Part shown: positions 1 through 7,632 of the stretch, one piece after another | Layout of the letters: each line of letters begins with the position of its first letter | Numbering within the stretch: the first letter of the stretch is position 1 | NCBI GenBank assembly: GCA_964629645.1 | Contig: CAZVSU010000070.1 | Coordinates: 1 to 13,149, forward strand | Origin: JAAKFL01 sp964629645 | GTDB lineage: Bacteria; Chlamydiota; Chlamydiia; Chlamydiales; SLFE01 | DNA: 13,149 nt | Direction of reading: 5' to 3' | Translations under genes and position numbers: made by a program | Notes under the pieces: model-generated | The model's database searches: none | Told to the model about the DNA's origin: nothing | The model's input: the letters and a program-made list of their open reading frames with translations, nothing else

Positions 1-460
1 ACAATAAGGAAAACCAGCCACCAATCCAGGCAACAAGCACTTCGACAATATTCACAGTTTCCACCTCCTCTGTAGTAGTGATCTGTTCTTGTGTGCTCAA
101 CATACCCTTATCGATGAAAATGCTGCGTTGATATTTATGTGAATCACTACCATTTCTCGCAGTTAAGGCGACAACATATTCTCCTGTTTTTTCTATTGCT
201 GATTTGTATTCTCGCTCATCATCTGCATCTATCCATTCCGTTCGTCCTTTGCTGCTAGCATCAATATGATATATTGTCCAGCAGTATTCATCAACATCAG
301 CACTTAGATCTGGATCTAAAACTAGAAAACACCCCTCAACATCGTAAGAATATGATGCTGATACTGCAACAACGGGAGTGGTGAAAAATGGAGCCCACAG
401 AAACGACGAGAAAATGAGAATTACACAAAAACCTAGGGGTGTTGAAAGTGCTTTTTTCAT
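1..460 (-). CDS. Secreted/membrane protein with PKD-like domain, C-terminus cut by window edge
   Basis: Translating the minus strand from the ATG at 460 gives 153 codons without a stop up to the window edge, so the gene is partial at its 3' end. Residues 1-33 look like a signal peptide: MKK, then a hydrophobic stretch ending near PVVAVSA. Residues ~34-118 look like a small beta-sandwich of the PKD/Ig type, with a WTIYHIDA strand and a TGEYVVALTARN strand typical of the last strands of PKD-like domains; this is fold-level resemblance, not a family hit. A T/E-rich linker (QITTTEEVET) leads into a hydrophobic segment (IVEVLVAWIGGWFSLL) that is probably a membrane anchor running off the window. 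It lies 15 bp after the 2363-aa gene and has its own Shine-Dalgarno sequence, so it is probably the next gene of the same operon. Its role is unknown; an accessory subunit of the surface structure is an inference. Confidence 0.85.
   Translation of the reverse strand, partial: MKKALSTPLGFCVILIFSSFLWAPFFTTPVVAVSASYSYDVEGCFLVLDPDLSADVDEYCWTIYHIDASSKGRTEWIDADDEREYKSAIEKTGEYVVALTARNGSDSHKYQRSIFIDKGMLSTQEQITTTEEVETVNIVEVLVAWIGGWFSLL
53..70 (-). promoter_or_regulatory. Strong in-frame internal ribosome-binding site and GTG codon
   Basis: Inside the partial gene the minus strand reads GAGGAGGTGG (70-61), followed 5 nt later by GTG (55-53) in the same reading frame (codon 136). This is a better match to the Shine-Dalgarno consensus than any gene start in the window. 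The codons after the GTG encode a hydrophobic segment (VNIVEVLVAWIGGWFS). It may be chance coding of a T/E-E-E-V-E linker, or a second start that makes a short membrane protein from the same frame. The window edge prevents a decision. Confidence 0.35.
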
Positions 461-475
461 TATTGATCAACCTCA
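461..475 (-). promoter_or_regulatory. Intergenic gap with Shine-Dalgarno for the PKD-like gene
   Basis: Read on the minus strand, the 15 bp between the TAG of the 2363-aa gene and the next ATG are TGAGGTTGATCAATA. GAGGT (474-470) pairs with the anti-Shine-Dalgarno end of 16S rRNA and sits 9 nt before the ATG. GAGGTTGATC is one inserted base away from the full archaeal/bacterial consensus GAGGTGATC. There is no room for a separate promoter, so co-transcription with the upstream giant gene is likely. Confidence 0.7.
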
Positions 476-3400
476 CTATCCCTTAACCATAAAGACAAAA
501 AGCATGAACATAATGAGTGTTGGAATCGCCGCGATCTTCAGAAATGTGCCCCACTCATTCCAAGTCGGCTTTCGGTCATTATAATAAATGATGTAAAAGA
601 ACGCAATCGCAATAACGGCGAGACAAACAATCAAACCAATCATCCACACTGTTATTGGGAAGCCACCCACCATAAAAAGAATGCTTTTCAAATTAAAGTC
701 TGCAATCTCTCCATCGTTTTCAGTCATTAGGAATTGGATAGTATAATGCTTAGATGCGCCAGGGCTCACCGTTCCTAATCCTGATTCACTGATAACAATA
801 GTTGATCCCATCACCATAAAGTCGCCAGCATCTCTAGAGAGTTGCCGATCAGCGTTATCATCAAAAACAGTAACAGAGGATCCTTTGATGTCCTTTGCCT
901 CTTCAAAATTCATATCGATGTACAGCACACCATTGAAGACTTTGTCGTCATCATCGTTATAGATCCACTGCGCAGTGGATTCATATTTACCACCATCTTC
1001 TGCATAGTTATATGTTTCTAGTGTGGTGTGTTTAATACCAAAGGTATACTGCTCTTCCATTTTGCTAAAATACCTGCATTGGAACCGCCGAGTAGATGAA
1101 GCATTCATGCTTAAGAGACTAAATTCAATACCTGTGTCAGTTACCTTAAAGTTCTTTCCTGCTTCTAAGATAACGTTGTCGTTGCTTACATCCTTAACTG
1201 TGACACTGTCAACATCAGGGCTTGAGTTCTCTGCAAATTCAATTAAGACATCGATATCGTATAAGGAAGCATTCTGTGGATTAATGATTTCAATACCAGT
1301 CTCATATTTTGACTCATAGGAATACCACGTCCAATCGAATTTTTTGTATTGGTGATATTTTGTTTCTCTAGTGACTTTAATATCGTTAGAAGAATTGATA
1401 GTAACGTTTTCTCCATAGAGGTCTAGTTTATTAGGAATGTAAGAGGTATTCTGTAGTAGTGTTCCATTGTTGGTATACGTTATATTGACATAGGAAGTGC
1501 TTGCTGCACCCTCGAAATAGAGCGTATCTCTAAGAAGGGTGACAGTGCCGTTTGACACAGAGCTATTGCTGGGCACAAGAGCAACGCTTGCTATAGATGA
1601 GTTTGTATCTGATTGTCTGGTTTCTGCAGTGACCACTAACGCAGGACAGATAAGAAATACGCCATCGGCTATTTGTCTCCCATCTGCGCTATGCATTGCT
1701 TTGACTATTGGTGGGTTGCTACAGACTGTTTCCACATCTGGCGTTAAGGCATAGTCAAGGTTATTATTTACCTCTAGAATAGATCCTCTCACTACACTTA
1801 ACCCATTAAGAATTTCAGTAAGGTTGGTCCCTTCGATAACATAGATCTTAGAGTTATTCATAGTATAGGATTGATTGTGTATCTCATCATACGCTGCATC
1901 ATAGATGCGCATAGTGTAGTTCCCTGTAGGGAGTAGAAACTCCCGTTCCCCTCCAGGAAGAATGCCGCGCTCAAACCAACGGCTGGATCCATTGCGGTTG
2001 ATTGAAATCATATAGTAATTGTCGTTTTTGTTTCCAAAGAGCCATGAGTGATAGGTTAGTCCAAGATCTAAAAAGAGGTAGGTGCTGTTTACGGTAAAAT
2101 TCTGTTGGAATAATTCCATATCGTAGTAATCTTTTATTGTGACATTAATGAGGTCTGTTTCATTGCTGCAATAGTATACATTGTTGGTGAGCCGAGAGCC
2201 ATTGACATATACCTTTAACGATTCCCGATCGATACCAATGCCATCATTTGTATTGTAGAAATTAAAGAGTACGGTAGATTGGTTTTCAAGGTTGTTAAAC
2301 GATTGGTTTTGATCATTCCATATACCAGACACGGTTATTTGGGTGTCATTTATATTTGAATTTGTTATTGAAAATTCACCCCAAATTGTGGTGTTTAGAT
2401 AGGATAGGTTTGAGTTGGTTACATTAATGTTGCCCCACATATTAGCAAGCATATTGGTGATGTTTGTGTCATTGATGTTAACTTCGCCAGTGATATTGAC
2501 GCTCACATTATTCATAGATGAATTAAGCATGGTAAACTCTGATTGCATTGTATTGTTGAGGTCGTCGAGCACAACATCTATTGCGTTAATTTCGCCCCAA
2601 ATTGTGTTGTTAATATATCCAACAGTTGAGTTTGTTATATTTACTGCAGACCGTATATTGTTATTCATTGACGTAATATTTGAGTTTATAACGCTAAGTT
2701 CTGTAAGAATGGAGTTGTTCATTCCAGAGATGTTTGAATTTTGTGCATTTATTTTTGTGGAAATGGTATTTGTCTGAGTGTTGATCGTTGTATTTATTGC
2801 GGTTAATTCGTTCCATATACTGGAATTCATATGATTGACGATTGAATCGATGTTTGATATGGCGTTGTGTATTGAGGTGTTCATATTGGTTATGTTTGAT
2901 CCAAGAAGGTTGATCTCTGTATGGATTGTGTTGTTCATATGGCTGATGTTTGATTGAAGCATTGAGAAATTAATGTTGATGTTGTTGTTGATTGCATTCA
3001 CTGTTGCATTAAGCACAGAAAGATCGATATCTATTTTGTTGTTTATTGTATCAACAACGGAATCAACAACGGAAACTGCTGAATGGATCGAGGTGTTCAT
3101 ATTCGATATATTGGATTCAACAACATCTATTCTGAATTGTAAGGAGTTGTTCATTCCAGAGATGTTTGAATTTTGTGCATTTATTTTTGTGGAAATGGTA
3201 TTTGTCTGAGTGTTGATCGTTGTATTTATTGCGGTTAATTCGTTCCATATACTGGAATTCATATGATTGACGATTGAATCGATGTTTGATATGGCGTTGT
3301 GTATTGAGGTGTTCATATTGGTTATGTTTGATCCAAGAAGGTTGATCTCTGTATGGATTGTGTTGTTCATATGGCTGATGTTTGATTGAAGCATTGAGAA

Positions 3401-6400
3401 ATTAATGTTGATGTTGTTGTTGATTGCATTCACTGTTGCATTAAGCACAGAAAGATCGATATCTATTTTGTTGTTTATTGTATCAACAACGGAATCAACA
3501 ACGGAAACTGCTGAATGGATCGAGGTGTTCATATTCGATATATTGGATTCAACAACATCTATTCTGAATTGTAAGGAGTTGTTCATTCCAGAGATGTTTG
3601 AATTTTGATTGTGTATTGTTGTAATGATTGTATTAGTCTGACCATCTATTGTGGTGTTTATGGCAGTTATTTGAGAAGATATAGAGTTATTCATAGATGA
3701 AATATTCGATTCCAACATCTGGAAATCTATGTTTATTTTGTTGTTAACAACATCTATTGTTGAATTGATGCTTGTGAGGTTAGACCAGATATTATTATCG
3801 AGATTTGCTACATATGATTCTATTATCGAATAATTTGACGAATAACTGTTAATGAGGTTTGTTATATTTGTTTCTGTTGCAGTTAGGTTGCTAGTGATGG
3901 CTGTAGTGATTGAATCGATCGAAGAATTTGTAATGTTTACGTTTGAGGTGATGTTCATAGAAAGATTGCCCACTGTAGCGTTAACTGCATTAATCTCTAC
4001 AATGATGTCTCTGAGGTCGTATCCTTGTATCCAGTAATAGGTATCATCAGTGACCGAGATAGTATCTGTTGTTGTGCCCTCGTATGCATCGGTTGCTGGA
4101 TCATAGTAATCCATAGTGATATTGTATTCTCCATCTAGGACATTCCAATAAAAGGGCTCGTATGGGTAAAGATATTGAGAATACGAACGCGATCCGTTTT
4201 CTATGGTGAATTTTATAATGGAACTATTCATATTCTTTACAGAGAAACTATTCCAGTCAATGGGGACGTCAATAAATTGATCGGTTTCTGATATTGTCAC
4301 AGAAGAATACGTATCATCTGTAGGATATATTTTATTATCAAAGTAATCATCAATACGATAATAGATGGTTTCTCCAGTGTAGGTGTTTGGGTAGAGGTTA
4401 TCATATGTGCGGTCAGAGTCAGTTAAAGGCAAGTCATTGTCCGCATATATCTTAAAAGAAAGTGGGTTGATGCCAACCCCCGTATTGTTATTGTAAAAGG
4501 TGAAATATGCATTTGTTGCATGGTGACCCGATCCACTGTAATCTGATAAATAGAGAGTTCTATTTGAAAAGAACGGATTGCCACCATATGTGAAGTTTAT
4601 GTTGATATAATATATTCCTGGCGTCATTGTTGTTGTTGAAAAAGTATATCTGTATAATCCATTCATAACATAATAATCTAACTCTGTCCCAGAAACTACA
4701 CTATATGTACTATTGAGTATTTTTGTAGTAGCCCAGATTGAGCTTACTGGTTCTCCATCAGCATCAGTGATGGCTCCATCAGCAAAAATATATTGACCCA
4801 CTTGTAGAAAGACAGGGAAATTGATTTGGAAAGAGGCGTTTCCGAGAACATCAAATGTTATTGTAGGTGATGCGTTCCAAGAAGAACCATCATATGTATG
4901 AATGGTGGCTGTTAATGTTCCTATTGTTGGATAATCGCTAAGAATTGTATAGTTTGCACCTGTATCATTGCTTCCATTGAGATAGGTCATAGATTGATTA
5001 GAATACCATGCACCCAAGGTGACATTGCAATACACTGATTGCGTGTCATTATCAACATCTGAGAGTTGAATGGTGATATTAAATTGCGTATCTGATTCAT
5101 TACCGCTTGAGGGGGTAACTGAAGGAGTTTGTAATTCAGGTATTGAATTTGTTTCAAACCAATAAATTGCACTAGTAGTGTTTGATCCATCTGAAACATT
5201 TATACGCCACCAATATTTAGTGTTCCAACTGTTTGCAGCTGTAAAATCCCAGTATGCGGTATCGCCTGGACTCATACTGCTGTTTGTTTGGTTATCAGAC
5301 CATGAACCAGATTCATTTGTAGAGAAGGTAACTGATAGTGTGTCGCTTACGTCTTCATCATCTACAGTTATGCTAACTGTTGGTTGCAGTGCCGAAAGAA
5401 TGCTTTGATTAGTTGGGGAATATGTATCAATCGTTGGGTTTTCATTGTCTGCTGGGTTATCTTGCCATTGTAAAGCAGGATATCCTGTATTACCGTCTCC
5501 GTCTACATTCCAGCTTGTTGCATCCCATACATCACTAAAATCCCATCCACTGTAACAATTCGGATAACTAGCACTATAATCAGTCATATCAGATGTGTTT
5601 CTACTAGTTGCCTGGCTGTCTGAACATCCCGATGTTTGATTATTATAATAGTTTCCATCAAACTCATCAGGAGACCCTATGTCACCTATAAAAGCATGTG
5701 TATCTGATGTCCCAGTCACAAACCCCGTTGAAAAACAATTTTCCACTGAAATGTATATGCCAGTAGGAGGCATTAGTCCAATCATGCCTCCTACATCACT
5801 GGCTCCAGAAACATCGGCTGTAGAATAACAGTTTTCAACAGTTCCTCCACTCAACTGTCCAATCATGCCTCCAACATAAACGTGGTAATTGCTTGTCGAA
5901 GCCGAACAAGTCCCCGATACATAACACTCCGATATTTTTGTAGTGGCTCCACCCATACATCCAACCAAAAGACCGATACGATCATTATTATCGGACCATA
6001 CACTGGTTATTGTGGCATCCAACCCAACATCTCTAATTCTTGCACCTGAATCGATGGCTCCAAATAACCCCCAATCACAAACATTATCGCCTGTAATAGT
6101 TATCTCTAATGATGTAATACTATGTCCATTACCATCTAAAACTCCTGTGAATGGTGATCCCCAGTCGCCTATTGGATCGAATCCATCCCCTCCATTCCAA
6201 CTACTCGTATCGCTAGCATCGATGTCACTAATCAATTCAAAACTACTACTTGTATAATTCTCCATCTCTTGCAGTTGATACGCATTTTCAATCTCATATG
6301 GATCTAATGTTGTTCCGCTTCCACCAGCAAAGGAACCAACAACCCACATACGAAGGTCATTATATTCTCCTTTTTGTGAAGGAATCATGTACTGCATCAC

Positions 6401-7567
6401 ATTTTCTTCGTCAGCAATCACATCAACACTAAATGAACGAATAGTATAGCCCGTTGTAGTGTCTAAGAGCGTTTCTGTTTTTCCTAGCGTTGTTGCTTTC
6501 GCTTCAACAACATCGTATTGTGACGTTATTTCTGTTGATCCTCCATCTGCATAGAATTCAATAAGTGTTTTGCTCTCAGGATATGCGATGGTAACATTAA
6601 CTGTTTTATTTTCTCCATACTGGTTATCATAGTTCATTAATGCTCTATCTACATAATAATCATAATCTGAATCATTATATTTATTCAACTGATACTTTAC
6701 AGCAAGCAACTCTTGCTCATCTTCATACACATCTTGAAATGTTGCTACTGTTTCCGTTGTTGTTTCGTTTTCGAAGATAAGATCGTAGTCAAAGATAATG
6801 TAATTATAATGAGAGCGTACTGATATATTCCACGAAACATCAAAATTAGCGTTGCTATCAGTAAAATTATCAACGTCACACACATACCCCTTATCCGTCT
6901 TGTTTGTTGCCCAGACTTCTTTATTTGATATCTGAAAGCGATTGCTAGGATAAACACTTCCTTCGCTTTCTTCAGTTACTTCCCAATATTGTGGGAGGTT
7001 TGGTGGCACACCATTATAATTATAAATCTGTTGTTTGCAGAGGTAATAGTCACCACCATACAAAACAACATCCCCTACACTATAAAGAACGGTATTAGTT
7101 CCATCCCATTCTGTAAAATTAACAGCATCATCAAAGCTAATGGGTTCTTGCTGCGGTAGGTTCCCAAGTAGGTTGTTTAGATGTAGCGACCCATAATCTG
7201 CGTGAGTATAGTCTAAATAAGTGAGTGTTACCCAAAACCGCGCCTGGTCACCGTGCCATTCCTGCATATCATAGGTAAAATGCTCGGTAAGGTTGCTTAT
7301 GTTGTCGGGAACAAATACTTGTTTCGCAGTAAGCGTTGTATTAACATATGAATTAGTAAGCCGTACCCCCTCTGAGGTCCAATGTGGCTCTAGATCTTCA
7401 AATGTAAGCCCTGTTGTTGTGATATTTCCTCCACCCTGTGTGGTAAATGTGGTATCTCCATCGGGCATCTCTGCTAACGTTGTTGTTTGTGGTATAAAAA
7501 GTGGAGCCATTGGTACTAGTATGAGCATCAGCAATACTGCAACTATTTTATTCTTATCATTCATCAT
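476..7567 (-). CDS. Giant membrane-anchored stalk protein (CBM5/12-like, GLUG, Ig-like, 18-residue coiled coil)
   Basis: A 2363-residue surface protein of a kind I cannot name. In order: signal peptide (1-~32, ends near TTTLAEMP); a beta region; a CBM5/12-like chitin-binding motif at ~152-196 (EWDGTN, YSVGDVVLYGGDYY, PP...YWEV); GLUG-type repeats at ~414-704 (opens GGSGTTLDPYEIENAYQL, then repeated VGGMIG and CYSTADVSG-like steps); Ig/Fn3-like modules at ~709-807, ~808-909 and ~910-1007; a beta domain at 1020-1185; a stalk of 30 units of 18 residues at 1197-1736; a second copy of the beta domain at 1766-1916; further beta-rich sequence; and two membrane helices at ~2305-2329 and ~2342-2361. 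Between the helices, DRKPTWNEW should face the cytoplasm. GAGGA (7576-7572) precedes two adjacent ATGs by 4 and 7 nt; the second (7564) has the more usual spacing, so the first Met is uncertain. Sequons are dense throughout, suggesting N-glycosylation. Stalked adhesin or appendage is inference; a virus-derived fibre is possible but less likely. Confidence 0.95.
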   Translation of the reverse strand: MMNDKNKIVAVLLMLILVPMAPLFIPQTTTLAEMPDGDTTFTTQGGGNITTTGLTFEDLEPHWTSEGVRLTNSYVNTTLTAKQVFVPDNISNLTEHFTYDMQEWHGDQARFWVTLTYLDYTHADYGSLHLNNLLGNLPQQEPISFDDAVNFTEWDGTNTVLYSVGDVVLYGGDYYLCKQQIYNYNGVPPNLPQYWEVTEESEGSVYPSNRFQISNKEVWATNKTDKGYVCDVDNFTDSNANFDVSWNISVRSHYNYIIFDYDLIFENETTTETVATFQDVYEDEQELLAVKYQLNKYNDSDYDYYVDRALMNYDNQYGENKTVNVTIAYPESKTLIEFYADGGSTEITSQYDVVEAKATTLGKTETLLDTTTGYTIRSFSVDVIADEENVMQYMIPSQKGEYNDLRMWVVGSFAGGSGTTLDPYEIENAYQLQEMENYTSSSFELISDIDASDTSSWNGGDGFDPIGDWGSPFTGVLDGNGHSITSLEITITGDNVCDWGLFGAIDSGARIRDVGLDATITSVWSDNNDRIGLLVGCMGGATTKISECYVSGTCSASTSNYHVYVGGMIGQLSGGTVENCYSTADVSGASDVGGMIGLMPPTGIYISVENCFSTGFVTGTSDTHAFIGDIGSPDEFDGNYYNNQTSGCSDSQATSRNTSDMTDYSASYPNCYSGWDFSDVWDATSWNVDGDGNTGYPALQWQDNPADNENPTIDTYSPTNQSILSALQPTVSITVDDEDVSDTLSVTFSTNESGSWSDNQTNSSMSPGDTAYWDFTAANSWNTKYWWRINVSDGSNTTSAIYWFETNSIPELQTPSVTPSSGNESDTQFNITIQLSDVDNDTQSVYCNVTLGAWYSNQSMTYLNGSNDTGANYTILSDYPTIGTLTATIHTYDGSSWNASPTITFDVLGNASFQINFPVFLQVGQYIFADGAITDADGEPVSSIWATTKILNSTYSVVSGTELDYYVMNGLYRYTFSTTTMTPGIYYININFTYGGNPFFSNRTLYLSDYSGSGHHATNAYFTFYNNNTGVGINPLSFKIYADNDLPLTDSDRTYDNLYPNTYTGETIYYRIDDYFDNKIYPTDDTYSSVTISETDQFIDVPIDWNSFSVKNMNSSIIKFTIENGSRSYSQYLYPYEPFYWNVLDGEYNITMDYYDPATDAYEGTTTDTISVTDDTYYWIQGYDLRDIIVEINAVNATVGNLSMNITSNVNITNSSIDSITTAITSNLTATETNITNLINSYSSNYSIIESYVANLDNNIWSNLTSINSTIDVVNNKINIDFQMLESNISSMNNSISSQITAINTTIDGQTNTIITTIHNQNSNISGMNNSLQFRIDVVESNISNMNTSIHSAVSVVDSVVDTINNKIDIDLSVLNATVNAINNNININFSMLQSNISHMNNTIHTEINLLGSNITNMNTSIHNAISNIDSIVNHMNSSIWNELTAINTTINTQTNTISTKINAQNSNISGMNNSLQFRIDVVESNISNMNTSIHSAVSVVDSVVDTINNKIDIDLSVLNATVNAINNNININFSMLQSNISHMNNTIHTEINLLGSNITNMNTSIHNAISNIDSIVNHMNSSIWNELTAINTTINTQTNTISTKINAQNSNISGMNNSILTELSVINSNITSMNNNIRSAVNITNSTVGYINNTIWGEINAIDVVLDDLNNTMQSEFTMLNSSMNNVSVNITGEVNINDTNITNMLANMWGNINVTNSNLSYLNTTIWGEFSITNSNINDTQITVSGIWNDQNQSFNNLENQSTVLFNFYNTNDGIGIDRESLKVYVNGSRLTNNVYYCSNETDLINVTIKDYYDMELFQQNFTVNSTYLFLDLGLTYHSWLFGNKNDNYYMISINRNGSSRWFERGILPGGEREFLLPTGNYTMRIYDAAYDEIHNQSYTMNNSKIYVIEGTNLTEILNGLSVVRGSILEVNNNLDYALTPDVETVCSNPPIVKAMHSADGRQIADGVFLICPALVVTAETRQSDTNSSIASVALVPSNSSVSNGTVTLLRDTLYFEGAASTSYVNITYTNNGTLLQNTSYIPNKLDLYGENVTINSSNDIKVTRETKYHQYKKFDWTWYSYESKYETGIEIINPQNASLYDIDVLIEFAENSSPDVDSVTVKDVSNDNVILEAGKNFKVTDTGIEFSLLSMNASSTRRFQCRYFSKMEEQYTFGIKHTTLETYNYAEDGGKYESTAQWIYNDDDDKVFNGVLYIDMNFEEAKDIKGSSVTVFDDNADRQLSRDAGDFMVMGSTIVISESGLGTVSPGASKHYTIQFLMTENDGEIADFNLKSILFMVGGFPITVWMIGLIVCLAVIAIAFFYIIYYNDRKPTWNEWGTFLKIAAIPTLIMFMLFVFMVKG
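1820..2272 (-). repeat. Stalk-flanking domain, copy 2 (C-terminal side)
   Basis: Residues ~1766-1916 of the giant protein, just after the stalk. It opens VLFNFYNTNDGIGIDRESLK and continues VTIKDYYDMELF, ISINRNGSSRWFERGILPGG, TGNYTMRIYDAAYDEIHNQ and IYVIEGTNL. The order and spacing match the copy before the stalk, but only a minority of residues are identical, so this is an old duplication. It leads into the membrane-proximal beta region. Confidence 0.7.
2360..3979 (-). repeat. Array of 30 x 54 bp encoding an 18-residue coiled-coil stalk
   Basis: Residues 1197-1736 divide without any gap into 30 units of exactly 18 residues, for example SNISNMNTSIHSAVSVVD and SNITNMNTSIHNAISNID. Hydrophobic residues fall at unit positions 3, 6, 10, 14 and 17, giving spacings 3-4-4-3-4, i.e. 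five per 18 residues (3.6 per turn). At 100 degrees per residue these positions all lie within 80 degrees, so the stripe runs straight along the helix without supercoil drift. Units 7, 15 and 23 carry Gln instead at positions 6 and 17 (TTIDGQTNTIITTIHNQN type), giving polar core layers every eight units. Sequon Asn residues occur mainly at positions 2, 7 and 18, beside the stripe. At 0.15 nm per residue the 540 residues would span about 81 nm if fully helical. Oligomeric state is unknown. Confidence 0.9.
2711..3607 (-). repeat. Perfect 432-bp tandem duplication (2 copies plus 33 bp)
   Basis: By eye, 2711-3142 and 3143-3574 are identical over all 432 bases, and identity with the next period continues for 33 bp (3575-3607) before diverging. 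The unit is 144 codons, exactly eight of the 18-residue stalk units, so it keeps both the reading frame and the helical register. It encodes residues 1323-1466 and 1467-1610. No difference between the copies, even at silent sites, means a very recent duplication or ongoing homogenisation. The units on either side are diverged, so the array has both old and new parts. Confidence 0.95.
4013..4510 (-). repeat. Stalk-flanking domain, copy 1 (N-terminal side)
   Basis: Residues ~1020-1185 of the giant protein, just before the stalk. The domain opens AYFTFYNNNTGVGINPLSFK, has IYYRIDDYFDNKIY in the middle, then FTIENGSRSYSQYLYPYE, DGEYNITMDYYDPATDAYEG and YYWIQGYDL. Each of these elements has a counterpart in the same order in the domain just after the stalk (1766-1916). 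It is mostly predicted beta strand. The helix array follows within about ten residues, so this looks like an adaptor that starts the coiled coil. I do not recognise it as a named family. Confidence 0.7.
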
Positions 7568-7632
7568 AAATTCCTCTTTTTAGTTTTTTTTAAAATTTTT
7601 TAAAAAAGTAAGCGTAAAAAAGAAAATGAGGA
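7568..7632. other. A/T-rich 65-bp intergenic gap
   Basis: The gap between the 196-aa and 2363-aa genes is almost all A and T outside its ends. On the minus strand it has T-rich runs, the palindrome TTTTTTAAAAAA, AAAATTTT, and finally AAGAGGAATTT before the start codons. It could hold a TATA-like promoter element for the giant gene, a poly-T archaeal terminator that partly ends the upstream transcript, or neither. No GC-rich hairpin is visible. The ribosome-binding site GAGGA is at 7576-7572. Confidence 0.5.

Noticed and set aside
2711..3607. CRISPR array or non-coding satellite
   Set aside because: The repeats are long, contiguous without spacers, a multiple of three, and encode an in-frame 18-residue protein periodicity.
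2973..3608. Two plus-strand open frames with the same encoded sequence (2973-3209 and 3405-3608)
   Set aside because: They lie antisense inside the 432-bp tandem duplication and are identical only because the DNA is duplicated; no ribosome-binding site or independent support.
2360..3979. Trimeric autotransporter adhesin or phage tail fibre
   Set aside because: No YadA-like head or beta-barrel anchor, no phage structural genes nearby, and the C-terminus is a membrane hairpin; the flanking gene has an archaeal sorting signal.
1820..4510. Borg-type tandem-repeat gene
   Set aside because: Frame-preserving perfect repeats fit loosely, but only two perfect copies of a long unit are present and nothing else in the window marks such an element.
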